64,000 nt of DNA, from positions 35,753 to 99,752 of the forward strand of contig CAXBCR010000011.1 in NCBI GenBank assembly GCA_963974475.1, written 5' to 3'. Shown here in pieces: positions 26,294 to 34,602 of the stretch (position 1 is its first letter; each line of letters opens with the position of its first letter). The position numbers were made by a program, and so were the translations under genes. The notes under the pieces were generated by a model, which ran no database searches, was not told the origin of the DNA, and saw nothing but the letters and a program-made list of their open reading frames with translations. The stretch comes from CAJXZP01 sp963974475. Its GTDB lineage: Bacteria > Bacteroidota > Bacteroidia > Flavobacteriales_G > Salibacteraceae.

Positions 26294-27249
26294 TAACGAC
26301 CTATTTTAAAGTCTTGTGACGGTGTTCCTCTAAAGTATCTTGGAATACTTGGGAAATTATCGGTTATGATATAGTAATAGGTACCTGCAGGATATTCAGG
26401 AGTAACCCCCGTTCTTCCATTTGCTTCGTCCAACGACCCTAAACCGTTTACAAATTCATAGTCATTAGCATATACACCACTATAGGTATCACAAGGTGCT
26501 GTAACCCCGTCACCAGGGCGGTTTCCTGTTTTTAGCTGGTAGCTAGAAGTCATTTCAATCACCGCAGATGTGCTATCGGCAGCATGACTGTACGCGTATT
26601 TATAGTAAATAGGGAAACCATCTGCAGCATAGCCAATCAGATTCATTTTGGTTGGAGATATTCCTGATGCATCCAAAAATAAAGTGGGTTTACCATGGTA
26701 ATGATATTTTCCTTGCGGTTGCACATGCGCATAATTACAATCCAGTCCAAGGTCTACATTCAATGCCTCTAAATTCCATTCCCAATTTACGTTGGGGTCC
26801 ATAATTCCGTTGTGAGGAAATGGTTCTGCTGGGATAGGATCTAGTTCCACCCCGCTAAATAAAATGCCGAAGGAATATTGTGGTCCTACATTAGCACCTG
26901 TGGCGGATACCAAAGAGGTAAAAGAACTAGCGATTACAGGATTTGTAGTGATTTGATATGTTTCATTTTGCTCGGTAATAGCATTAGGATTTAATGCTCC
27001 TGGTACACGTCCAAAAAGACCTACTTTATGCGCTGGTATGGAATTGGAGGTAATTGTTCTCGTGGTTCCTGAAATGGTCTCAGTGTATTGGTGTGTAAAA
27101 GTCAATGTTTCATTGCACGAGCCTACGGAAGGGTCCAAAACAATATCCGAAGTGCAACTAACAGTGTTTTCGGTTGTAGTGGTGTCTTTTTTACAGCTTA
27201 AAAGCGCAATGGATGCGAGGATTAAAATACTAACGTTTATTGATTTCAT
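26293..27249 (-). CDS. YHYH-domain lipoprotein
   Basis: A 318-residue predicted lipoprotein with lipobox IALLSC (Cys at about residue 19). The name-giving motif is in QPQGKYHYHGKPTLF at about residue 187, followed by LIGYAADGFPIYYKYAYS, so the YHYH domain covers about residues 90-310. The domain is widespread in marine Bacteroidota; its histidines suggest metal binding but no activity is established. It is translationally coupled to a membrane-anchored protein and lies just downstream of a sulfatase on the same strand. Confidence 0.85.
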   Translation of the reverse strand: MKSINVSILILASIALLSCKKDTTTTENTVSCTSDIVLDPSVGSCNETLTFTHQYTETISGTTRTITSNSIPAHKVGLFGRVPGALNPNAITEQNETYQITTNPVIASSFTSLVSATGANVGPQYSFGILFSGVELDPIPAEPFPHNGIMDPNVNWEWNLEALNVDLGLDCNYAHVQPQGKYHYHGKPTLFLDASGISPTKMNLIGYAADGFPIYYKYAYSHAADSTSAVIEMTSSYQLKTGNRPGDGVTAPCDTYSGVYANDYEFVNGLGSLDEANGRTGVTPEYPAGTYYYIITDNFPSIPRYFRGTPSQDFKIGR

Positions 27250-27343
27250 ATTTTGGAATTTGATTTATTCAAAATTGGACTAATTTAATGGTGAATGGTT
27301 TAACGACTAATTATTCATTTTTTTTGTATCCTTTTGGATTGAA

Positions 27344-28639
27344 TCATTGTCTGATTCGTGTGATTTCTAGTTCTAAATCTGCTTTAGCTTTTTGTTGAAC
27401 TTGGGTTAATGTACCCACTAATAAATTAGTTTTTTCATACGGGTCAGAAGTGAGGTTAAACATTTCTTGTGTGCCGTCTGCACTCACAATTAGCTTGTAA
27501 GTGCGGTCGCGAATAGCCCAAAGGTCATTAGTAGAAAATTTCATTTCCGAATATTGAAAGCTTCGTATAGTTCCTGAATTTGATAATAAAGGAAGAAAGC
27601 TCTTGCTATCATGAATTTCGGAAACCGCAACACCGGCTAAATTTGCGATGGTTGCAAATAAATCGGTTCCACAAATCAGATTTTCATCCATTCCTGTGCG
27701 TAGAACTCCTTTCCCAGTAATGAATAGAGGAACATTTACGCCCCCTTGATATAAGGTGCCTTTGGCGGTTTTCTTGGAATAAGGGTATTGAGCTACTTGA
27801 TTTGGAGTGCCGTTATCGCCAATAAAAATAATTACCGTATTTGCCAACTGTTCGGGGGTCATAGCGCTTATTAATCTGTCAATTTGGTAATCCATAGCCT
27901 CAATTGCAGCTAGGTAATACGGAGTTGCGTCCATTCCAGTTTGGTATTCGGGCAACGTTCCTTGCGAATGCATTTGGGTTGGAGGAGTATGAAATGGAGT
28001 ATGTGGCGCATTATATGCCATCCATAAAAACCATGGTTTTTCTTGGTTTCCTATCCAATCTATCGCCAAGTTGGTTAAATGTTCGGTTACGTAATCCGAT
28101 TGGATTGTGGATTTTCCATCCTCGGTAAGCGTCCAATTGAAATAGTCGGTAACCGCACCAGAGGCAACACCTGCATAGTAATCTATGCCGAATTTTTCTG
28201 GGGTGGGGTTTGGCGCATTTCCAGACAAATGCCATTTGCCAATCAATGCGGTGCTATACGCGTTATTGGTGTTGTCGTTTATGTATTTCTGTAAAACTTT
28301 TTCGTTAGCAGGTAGAATGTCCCCTGCCCATTTTACCCCAGTTCGAAATCCGTACTTACCGGTAATTATTGTTGCTCTAGTGGGCGAACAGGTTGGATTT
28401 ACCCAAGCATTTGTAAACGATAAACCGGTGTTTTTAAGTTCATCAATCTTTGGAGTGTTTGGTTTAATGAGCCCTTCTGTAAACCCTGCAGTAGCATCTT
28501 TGCCCATGTCATCGGCAATAATTAATAAGATATTAGGCTTAGATAAACTGTTGGTCATGGAAGTCGTAGAAAGCTCTTTTCGGCAACTATATAAGAGGGT
28601 AAGAAATAAAAAAAGAAGAACAAAATAAGGACTTTTCAT
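27344..28639 (-). CDS. sulfatase (arylsulfatase family) lipoprotein
   Basis: A 431-residue sulfatase. The lipobox LLYSC ends the signal peptide. The metal motif ILLIIADDMGKDATAGF is near residue 37 and the formylglycine motif is NPTCSPTRATIITGKYGFRTG near 80; its cysteine would be oxidised by an anaerobic or aerobic maturase encoded elsewhere. Further ligands sit in IFIGDNGTPN near 272. It would release sulfate from a surface or algal substrate outside the cytosol; the substrate is unknown, and no carbohydrate-active neighbours are seen. Confidence 0.9.
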   Translation of the reverse strand: MKSPYFVLLFLFLTLLYSCRKELSTTSMTNSLSKPNILLIIADDMGKDATAGFTEGLIKPNTPKIDELKNTGLSFTNAWVNPTCSPTRATIITGKYGFRTGVKWAGDILPANEKVLQKYINDNTNNAYSTALIGKWHLSGNAPNPTPEKFGIDYYAGVASGAVTDYFNWTLTEDGKSTIQSDYVTEHLTNLAIDWIGNQEKPWFLWMAYNAPHTPFHTPPTQMHSQGTLPEYQTGMDATPYYLAAIEAMDYQIDRLISAMTPEQLANTVIIFIGDNGTPNQVAQYPYSKKTAKGTLYQGGVNVPLFITGKGVLRTGMDENLICGTDLFATIANLAGVAVSEIHDSKSFLPLLSNSGTIRSFQYSEMKFSTNDLWAIRDRTYKLIVSADGTQEMFNLTSDPYEKTNLLVGTLTQVQQKAKADLELEITRIRQ

Positions 28640-28721
28640 AAAACTGTTTTTGACAATATCTCGTTAAGACTTGTAATTTAGGAATAGGTTTAATTCCTTC
28701 GAAAACGGATTCATGCAATTC

Positions 28722-29693
28722 CTAAAGGTCATTCATGAATTTGAATACTTTCTTTTTGGCGTCCTGCTTAGCTATAAAATCTCCTTCCATGGTACCGCCA
28801 AATTCAAACTCGTATACTTTTCCGTTAACCGTCATTTTTCCGTTTGCAATTTCCGTTTTTACCTCGGGATTTCCAGATATTAAGTGTCCTGCATTTTCAT
28901 AACTGATGTTTTGAAAGGGGTAAGCGAAATCATGGTCTTTGGCACGTATAGTAAGTAATTCAGCCATGTATGTTGAAGGCCAAACGTGATCGTCTTTGCC
29001 TGAAAAAAGTAAAACCGGGCCATTTATGTTTTCAATCGGGATGGCCGCCTGAGATAAAAATGAGGTCTTCTGTAAGCCTTTTTCCCAATACGCTAAAGTG
29101 TTAATTTTTCCGGTTTCGTTTCCCGAAATTTTATCCATTGGAATGTAGGGGATTTCTTTTCCGTGATACACCCAACTTGCTTTAATTTCATTAGAATTAT
29201 ACGGTAAAACGGTGTTTGACCATGCGTATGCGCTTGGGCTATATGCAATAACTCCATGTATTAGGTTTGGAAAGGTTGCGCCTAAAATTAATGCCAATTC
29301 CGCATTTCGTGAGGCGCCCAGCAGCACTATTTTATTCGAATCTACTTCCGGCTGTTTTTGCATCCATTTAAACGCATCCTCAAAATAAGCGAGGTCAATA
29401 TTTTCAGGTAACGGGGGCAAACCCTCTCTTCTAATATATGGAAGCGATAAGCCTACAAATCCAGTATTTGCTAGCTGCTGACTCCAATAATCACCATCTT
29501 GACCGCCTCCAATAATTATTATTGCGGGTTTATAGAGTGTTTCATTTTTAGCGAAATAGTTCCCTTGAAATCCATCAGTATGAATGGTTCTTGGGCGGAC
29601 TCCAGTAAAAAGAAATGAGTCCACAATAAAAAAGAGTAGAAAAAGGATGCCTAAAACTCCAAGACCAATGGTATACCTATTTTTCATATTCAT
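28722..29693 (-). CDS. acyl-CoA thioester hydrolase / BAAT C-terminal domain protein
   Basis: A 323-residue alpha/beta hydrolase with an N-terminal membrane anchor or signal (MKNRYTIGLGVLGILFLLFF). The nucleophile elbow is LLGASRNAELALILGATFPN at about residue 144, matching the BAAT C-terminal domain. The acid and histidine candidates are in LLFSGKDDHVWPSTYMAELL and YENAGHLISG. Bacterial members are thought to act on acyl thioesters or related esters, but substrates are mostly unknown. The catalytic region probably faces the periplasm. Confidence 0.82.
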   Translation of the reverse strand: MNMKNRYTIGLGVLGILFLLFFIVDSFLFTGVRPRTIHTDGFQGNYFAKNETLYKPAIIIIGGGQDGDYWSQQLANTGFVGLSLPYIRREGLPPLPENIDLAYFEDAFKWMQKQPEVDSNKIVLLGASRNAELALILGATFPNLIHGVIAYSPSAYAWSNTVLPYNSNEIKASWVYHGKEIPYIPMDKISGNETGKINTLAYWEKGLQKTSFLSQAAIPIENINGPVLLFSGKDDHVWPSTYMAELLTIRAKDHDFAYPFQNISYENAGHLISGNPEVKTEIANGKMTVNGKVYEFEFGGTMEGDFIAKQDAKKKVFKFMNDL

Positions 29694-29861
29694 TTTTTAA
29701 ATGTGGATAAGCCAATAACTATCGAGATTGACTCCTTTAGTGCGGGGCTAATTTAGTTAAATTTGGAAATATTTAAAAGGGTAACGATTAGGCTGTTTTT
29801 AAAATTACCACAGAATAAAGGGCTTTGTTAACACCCTTTAACCCGTGATAAAGTTTATGTT

Positions 29862-30182
29862 TTACATCACTTCGCTAACTTGAACGACAGGCTCAATGTT
29901 TGTGAAATTGGGTAAATCGCCCATAATTTTGGCTGCATTTGGTCCGAAAGCCGCACCAAAAGCTTCTACTGAGTCAAAATACATATTTCCCATTCCTGCA
30001 AAAGGAGCCGGTGAACCAGGTGTTGCTCCGCCAAGCCCTTTTTCTACTGTTGCACCTTTAAGAGCTGGGCCCAAAAGTTTGCCTACCATTGGTAAATGGG
30101 TGTTGCAATAATAATCCATGTCAAATTTCGTATTGTCTCCGTTTGGATACATTACACTTACTTTAGTCATTCCTTTTTTCAT
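29862..30182 (-). CDS. EthD family protein
   Basis: A protein of about 106 residues, starting MKKGMTKVSVMYPNGDNT. The dimeric ferredoxin-like fold of EthD proteins is shown by DMDYYCNTHLPMVGKLLGPA (with the conserved 'H-P-M' segment) and YFDSVEAFGAAFGPNAAKIM. Small EthD proteins are found beside oxidoreductases and may act as accessory or ether-degradation proteins. An upstream in-frame start at 30236 would add 18 residues without family support. The function here is unknown. Confidence 0.82.
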   Translation of the reverse strand: MKKGMTKVSVMYPNGDNTKFDMDYYCNTHLPMVGKLLGPALKGATVEKGLGGATPGSPAPFAGMGNMYFDSVEAFGAAFGPNAAKIMGDLPNFTNIEPVVQVSEVM

Positions 30183-30252
30183 ATTGATTGGTATTAATTT
30201 GTTACTTAGTTTGATGTATTCGCTTGGTACAGTCACGACACTGGAATAAGTT

Positions 30253-30762
30253 TTACATTATTTTTTCAAATGCAAGTCGTTTACTTCCACTTTCTAAATA
30301 AATAATTCCGCAATACACATATCCTAATTTTTTTAATAATCCCTGCATTGCAAGGTTGTCCTCATGCGTATCTATTCTCATTGCAGCAATATTTGTTTCT
30401 CTTAACTTTTGCTCAAATTTTTGAAAGAAAAATTTCGCGATTCCCGTTTTTCTACTTTGGCTACTCACGGCCATTCTATGAATCACACCATATTGTTGGG
30501 TAGCAGGTGTAAGCCAAGCGCCTTCAATCCTTGCATATGTGGGTTCTCCATCGGTAGTAAATGTTGCAGAGCCCATTATTTGCTTCGACTCATCCGTAAC
30601 TATATACGATTCATTTCTTGCAATATCACTCCGAATTATTTCTTGTTCAGGGTATCCGTCCTGCCATTGATCAATGTTTTGAGAAGCTAAAAAGGCTTGC
30701 GCATCTTTGATTATTAGCATTATTGCTGGCAAATTTTCAATTTTTGCTAGAAGTAGATTCAT
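30253..30762 (-). CDS. GNAT family N-acetyltransferase
   Basis: A 169-residue acetyltransferase of the GNAT fold. The acetyl-CoA binding loop is IHRMAVSSQSRKTGIAKFFF at about residue 93, followed by MRIDTHEDNLAMQGLLKKLG and the usual C-terminal strand YVYCGIIYL. The substrate is unknown; an amino group of a small molecule or protein is likely from the family. It is 70 bases from EthD on the same strand and possibly cotranscribed. Confidence 0.88.
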   Translation of the reverse strand: MNLLLAKIENLPAIMLIIKDAQAFLASQNIDQWQDGYPEQEIIRSDIARNESYIVTDESKQIMGSATFTTDGEPTYARIEGAWLTPATQQYGVIHRMAVSSQSRKTGIAKFFFQKFEQKLRETNIAAMRIDTHEDNLAMQGLLKKLGYVYCGIIYLESGSKRLAFEKIM

Positions 30763-30972
30763 GAAATGAAAAGTGTGTTTTAAGAATGGACAGTTTTAAC
30801 CTTAACTAATATTTATTGACGCCATTTTCCGAAATAGATCAGAACCTCAGGGGTAAATATACTTCTTTTAACAGCTACAATATAATTTTAAGCATCGGAG
30901 AATTAGAGAAGGAGGTGTTAAGTACGTCCTGATTGTTAGTCTCGGACTGGTGAAATGAAGAAGGGCTGGGGT

Positions 30973-31296
30973 CTATTTTTTTAATAAATTGTCTGCAATT
31001 TCTTGTGCATCTTTACAATACTTGTCATCTCCTTTCAAGGTCCATTTTCCTGTTTTATCAATGTAATGGCGAACCGTTTTCTCTACGACCGCTAAATATC
31101 CCCCATTCAATTTCAACATACTATTTACTTTTTCCAAATATTCTTCGCTGCTCATTTCTTCTTTGGTCACTAATCCCCAAAGTCTATGTATTCTATTAGA
31201 TTGCTCTTTGTATACCGGTTTGGTGGCTTTAAAAGCCATAAGGAAAAGAGATAATGCTTTTGCTTCGGGTGTTGGCTTGTCGGAAGTGTTTTTCAT
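30973..31296 (-). CDS. hypothetical protein, 107 residues
   Basis: I do not recognise this protein. It is basic, mostly helical and has no signal peptide (MKNTSDKPTPEAKALSLFLM, VYKEQSNRIHRLWGLVTKEE, AVVEKTVRHYIDKTGKWTLK, ending EIADNLLKK). Codon use and composition look like a real soluble protein. It lies in a patch of small ORFs with no known genes between the GNAT gene and truA. Confidence 0.55.
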   Translation of the reverse strand: MKNTSDKPTPEAKALSLFLMAFKATKPVYKEQSNRIHRLWGLVTKEEMSSEEYLEKVNSMLKLNGGYLAVVEKTVRHYIDKTGKWTLKGDDKYCKDAQEIADNLLKK

Positions 31297-31387
31297 GGTT
31301 TTTATATTATTATAGTTGAATGATGAAAATAGACTCAGTCCTAATAATTAGGGCTATGCTGTATTTTAGGCGCTTTGGTTATTTTAT

Positions 31388-31633
31388 TTATCCAGAATAT
31401 TTCGCAATTAAATTGGTGAGAAATTCTTTGTGGCGTTCACTTAATCCCTCAGGAATAGTGACAGATAAGGTGGATTCTGGCAAATTGATATGGTCTATTT
31501 CGCCTTTCATTTTAATTTTAATTTTTTTGAGTTCTTTATGAAACCCAATGGAATCAAAACTTTTTACTTTATTTCTTCTAAATCTTCCCATTAATGGTGT
31601 TATTTTCAATTTGGAGGTTATTATGAATCCCAT
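31388..31633 (-). CDS. hypothetical protein, 81 residues
   Basis: I do not recognise this small basic protein (MGFIITSKLKITPLMGRFRR ... KKIKIKMKGEIDHINLPEST ... EFLTNLIAKYSG). An ORF on the other strand (31320-31541) overlaps it but reads as a hydrophobic shadow. A -7 box (TAAATTTG in minus reading, plus-strand 31692-31699) lies about 60 bases upstream. The start may instead be the internal methionine at residue 15. Confidence 0.45.
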   Translation of the reverse strand: MGFIITSKLKITPLMGRFRRNKVKSFDSIGFHKELKKIKIKMKGEIDHINLPESTLSVTIPEGLSERHKEFLTNLIAKYSG

Positions 31634-31946
31634 TTACTAGGATTACATTGCACCTTTTAATTGTTCATTTGCTCAAGAGGTAGCGCGCATGCAAATTTAT
31701 TATAAAATATGGGGTGCCTGTAGGGAAATGATTTTGAAATTCAGAATTTAAGCAATGGTAAAATGGGTGAAAGTGATTTATTTAAGGATAATTCTATTCG
31801 GATTTGAAGGGAGAGGATTCCACCTTCATTTTGAATATATACGAGGATAGTAGTTAGATAAGAAACTGGGGAGTAAAAAAATAGGATATGTCCAAATTTT
31901 TCCGTCATACCCTATATGATTATTAGTTTTCAAATTGCGTGAAACC
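31634..31946. other. 313-base stretch with no gene
   Basis: No ORF with plausible composition is present. The only signal I see is a minus-strand -7 box at 31692-31699 that would serve the 81-residue gene. Confidence 0.4.
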
Positions 31947-32045
31947 CTATTTAGCTTTTTTTAATTTCTTTTCCGCCTTTTTTTCTTTTGCAGATTTAGC
32001 AGGTTCTTTTTTCACGTTCTTTTTGGAGTCTTTACTTTTTCCCAT
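31947..32045 (-). CDS. 32-residue lysine- and alanine-rich protein
   Basis: ATG at 32045 opens a 33-codon frame ending in TAG. The protein is MGKSKDSKKNVKKEPAKSAK followed by EKKAEKKLKKAK: about half lysine, with alanine and glutamate, no hydrophobic residue clusters and no signal. Such tails resemble histone-H1-like or nucleic-acid-binding peptides. The plus-strand frame across it (31939-32124) is poly-phenylalanine and clearly a shadow. It lies alone, 196 bases downstream of truA's end on the same strand. No promoter is identified. Confidence 0.6.
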   Translation of the reverse strand: MGKSKDSKKNVKKEPAKSAKEKKAEKKLKKAK

Positions 32046-32240
32046 AATCTTATCTTATTTAAGTTTTTGCTTTCGTTGTAATTTTCATTTGCTAGAGTTA
32101 CTTGATCCAACAACAAGCTATTAATACGCGTTCCTTTATGTGATAAAGTTACAACTAAATGTCACCAATTAATGTTTTTAGTATATCGGTTTACACCAAT
32201 GTTTTGAACCGTAAAAAGGGGAGTGTAAATTAACCTTCCT

Positions 32241-33035
32241 TTAGTCTAATCCTAATTTCATCATGCGTATCAAATGGTGGGAATTTTCCCATTTTAAAAA
32301 TGGATATTCAATACGGCTAAGAAAAAGTCCATTTGGAAACGCTGGAATTTTTTCTTTTAGTTCTTTTTTCAAATTCAAAATATTTTCAAATTCAGCTAAC
32401 GACATTTTGCCAGTTCCCACCTCCAATAAATAGAATATGCAAATACGAACCATTCCTCTGAGAAACCTATTTCCGGTGATGGTAAAACGTAATCGACCTT
32501 GATCCTCATTCACGAAAAGTTCACAGTTGTAAATTTCGCATAAAGTGTTAGGATACGAATCAGGCTGCTTGCATAGAGCCTTAAAGTCGGTAGTATCCAA
32601 AAGCATTGCAGTGACCTTTTTCATAAGGTCAAAATCCAAGTTCAAATCCTCGTAGAAAGAACTGTAATTCATTAGAACTGGGTCTTTGTTCCAATGAATA
32701 AAATAATCGTAAGTGCGAGCCACAGCACTGTGTCGTACATGTTGGTCCTGTGTAACTTCCTTGATTTCAAAAACGGCAATATCATCGGGTAAGTTTTTAT
32801 TTAATCGAAACTTCAAATCAAAATCGGGAGTCTCGTCCAAATGGATTTGAATAATGTATTGGCTTGCGTGAACCCCAGCATCGGTACGGCCACAACCATA
32901 CACACTAATGGGTGTTTTGAAAATTTGAAGGAGCGCTTTTTCAATAACTTCTTGTACGGTATTTGAGGTGCTTTTTTGTCGCTGCCAGCCACTATAACTG
33001 CTGCCATCGAAACCTAAATGTATGAAATATCGCAT
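32241..33035 (-). CDS. truA: tRNA pseudouridine synthase A
   Basis: A 264-residue enzyme that makes pseudouridine at positions 38-40 of tRNA anticodon arms. The N-terminal strand MRYFIHLGFDGSSYSGWQRQ and the catalytic aspartate motif VYGCGRTDAGVHASQYIIQI (about residue 46) are intact, as is the conserved ITGNRFLRGMVR near 187. Length is normal for the family. It stands alone in the minus-strand series. Confidence 0.96.
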   Translation of the reverse strand: MRYFIHLGFDGSSYSGWQRQKSTSNTVQEVIEKALLQIFKTPISVYGCGRTDAGVHASQYIIQIHLDETPDFDLKFRLNKNLPDDIAVFEIKEVTQDQHVRHSAVARTYDYFIHWNKDPVLMNYSSFYEDLNLDFDLMKKVTAMLLDTTDFKALCKQPDSYPNTLCEIYNCELFVNEDQGRLRFTITGNRFLRGMVRICIFYLLEVGTGKMSLAEFENILNLKKELKEKIPAFPNGLFLSRIEYPFLKWENSHHLIRMMKLGLD

Positions 33036-33145
33036 TTGTAAATTATTAATAATTGAAGCCTTCTTTTGGATTACGAAGTTAGCGCCATTGAGAATAGAAT
33101 GGAGGTGATATTTATTGTTTTTATTTCAGTAGAACTAAGGTAAGA

Positions 33146-33823
33146 TTATTCCCCATTTGTATTTATTTCAGCGTTAATGTATCCCATTGTTTCAAGCTGT
33201 TTTATGTCTTGTAATAAGTTTGTCTTACCATCCTGTAATACATATAATTCATTACTTGATTCAATTACATACCTGTACATGTGATCAGTCAATAGTATTC
33301 CTTTGTTTTCTTTTTCCCTTAAAATTAAGTTTTTAATTACATCAATGTGAACAGGCATTATCTGTGAGAATGGTTCATCCAACATACAAAATTTTGTTTG
33401 ACTAACCAGAATTACATAAATTTCGAAAATGCGCCTCTCACCTCCCGATAAATCACTCAATTTTGATTTGTGAAATTTCTTAAAATCAGGAAAATGAATA
33501 ATAAAATCTCGAAAATCCAATTTAAAGTCCTTAAAAATTCGATTGACGGTTAATGATTTTGGGATAAATCTATTTTGGGGTAAGTATCTTAAATCATTAG
33601 GCGAACGATAAGAACTGCCCAGTGATTTGCCATTAATGCGGATAGATTTATCATTAGGAATAACTTCTCCAAATAAAATGCGCAGGAGAGATGATTTTCC
33701 AGTTCCATTCCTACCCAAGATACCGGTTACTTTTCCAGTTTCAATTTTTAAGTAAACGTCTTGCAAAATTCTTTTGGAATTATATTCTAGAATAACGCTA
33801 TCTAATTCGAGTCTATTGATCAT
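33146..33823 (-). CDS. ABC transporter ATP-binding protein
   Basis: A 225-residue ATPase. Walker A (GILGRNGTGKSSLLRILFGE) is at about residue 35, the signature LSDLSGGERRIFEIYV is near 123, and Walker B FCMLDEPFSQIMPVHID is near 146. In Walker B the usual glutamate is followed by proline as in most family members. The switch histidine is in LLTDHMYRYV. It overlaps the next gene upstream by four bases; that gene encodes a 101-residue membrane protein, so the pair probably forms a small exporter or a regulatory ABC unit. The substrate is unknown. Confidence 0.88.
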   Translation of the reverse strand: MINRLELDSVILEYNSKRILQDVYLKIETGKVTGILGRNGTGKSSLLRILFGEVIPNDKSIRINGKSLGSSYRSPNDLRYLPQNRFIPKSLTVNRIFKDFKLDFRDFIIHFPDFKKFHKSKLSDLSGGERRIFEIYVILVSQTKFCMLDEPFSQIMPVHIDVIKNLILREKENKGILLTDHMYRYVIESSNELYVLQDGKTNLLQDIKQLETMGYINAEINTNGE

Positions 33824-34125
33824 TTAAGGTATCCCGTAAGAATTGATAAAGCTAGAAATAATAATAAATCAAAGCTAAGAGTTGAAATCCAAAGACGTTT
33901 TTTGGTAAGTCCCAGATTTTTATAATAGTAGAATACATTTTTATTAGAAGCATTGATATAAAAGTAAATCAGTCCAAGAGTAAAAACTTTGAACCAAAAC
34001 AACGCGGTAAAGGTGTTACCCCCCCAAGTGTACAAAATAGTCAAACAAGATATTGTAATTAATAAGCTAGTTACAGCATAGGATTTATAAAATGTAATCA
34101 CTAACCTTATTGGTTTCATAATCAT
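33820..34125 (-). CDS. small three-helix membrane partner of the ABC ATPase
   Basis: A 101-residue protein with three hydrophobic helices (SLLITISCLTILYTW, FKVFTLGLIYFYINA, FDLLLFLALSILTGYL). The cytosolic stretch YYYKNLGLTKKRLWISTLSF between helices 2 and 3 is polar and aromatic and could be the coupling helix that docks on the ATPase. It overlaps the ATPase gene by four bases. It is much shorter than a typical permease (at least 200 residues), so several copies would be needed to build a channel. I know of no described family. It is unlikely to be a fragment, because both ends are clean. Confidence 0.65.
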   Translation of the reverse strand: MIMKPIRLVITFYKSYAVTSLLITISCLTILYTWGGNTFTALFWFKVFTLGLIYFYINASNKNVFYYYKNLGLTKKRLWISTLSFDLLLFLALSILTGYLK

Positions 34126-34188
34126 TGTGTTGCTTTTAGTTTATTTAGCTTCAATAAATTTTAATACTTGTAAAACGGCACCGTATTT

Positions 34189-34560
34189 TTAGGCAGTCAC
34201 AAGGTTATAGTTATTCACTAATACGGAGGCTGAAATGTGAAGTGTATGTTCTAGTTCTCGTATCATTTGAACCGTAAGTTTTTTCCTTTTATTTAATAAT
34301 TCTGAAACTCTGCTTTTCCCTCCAATAACACCAACTAAATCCTTTTGTTTTAGATTCATTTCCTCCATTCGTATTTTTATTGCCTCAATTGGGTCAGGAG
34401 GTCCAATTGGAAAATACTTGTTTTCATAATTTTCAATTAACAAGGATAATATTTCCGCTTCATCACCTTCTTTTGAATCAGGAGAAGCATCAAAAATCAT
34501 TTCCAATCTTTCAATAGCCTTGTCGTAATCAGTTTCTGTTTTTATTGGTTTGATATTCAT
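34189..34560 (-). CDS. HigA-like helix-turn-helix antitoxin, no toxin nearby
   Basis: A 123-residue protein of the HigA antitoxin family (COG5499). The start MNIKPIKTETDYDKAIERLE and the middle PIGPPDPIEAIKIRMEEMNL are typical. The helix-turn-helix is KQKDLVGVIGGKSRVSELLN at about residue 76. In other genomes the HigB toxin precedes it; here only 42 bases separate it from an unrelated membrane-anchored protein, so it may be an orphan antitoxin or a regulator of the ABC pair downstream on the same strand. Confidence 0.82.
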   Translation of the reverse strand: MNIKPIKTETDYDKAIERLEMIFDASPDSKEGDEAEILSLLIENYENKYFPIGPPDPIEAIKIRMEEMNLKQKDLVGVIGGKSRVSELLNKRKKLTVQMIRELEHTLHISASVLVNNYNLVTA

Positions 34561-34602
34561 GATTCAAAGTTTAACCTACCTAGAATTTGATTTATTACGA
34601 AA

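Noticed and set aside
28185..28628. 147-residue plus-strand ORF inside the sulfatase gene
   Set aside because: It is an antisense shadow of the well-supported sulfatase, whose catalytic motifs lie on the minus strand.
31320..31541. Plus-strand ORF opposite the 81-residue minus-strand gene
   Set aside because: It is hydrophobic with an unnatural composition and fully overlaps the better minus-strand frame.
31939..32124. Plus-strand poly-phenylalanine ORF of 61 residues
   Set aside because: It is the antisense shadow of the lysine-rich gene at 31947-32045 (AAA codons read as TTT).
34561..34602. Possible HigB toxin between the HigA-like gene and the upstream ORF
   Set aside because: Only 42 bases separate the genes, and no HigB-like frame is present on either strand nearby.
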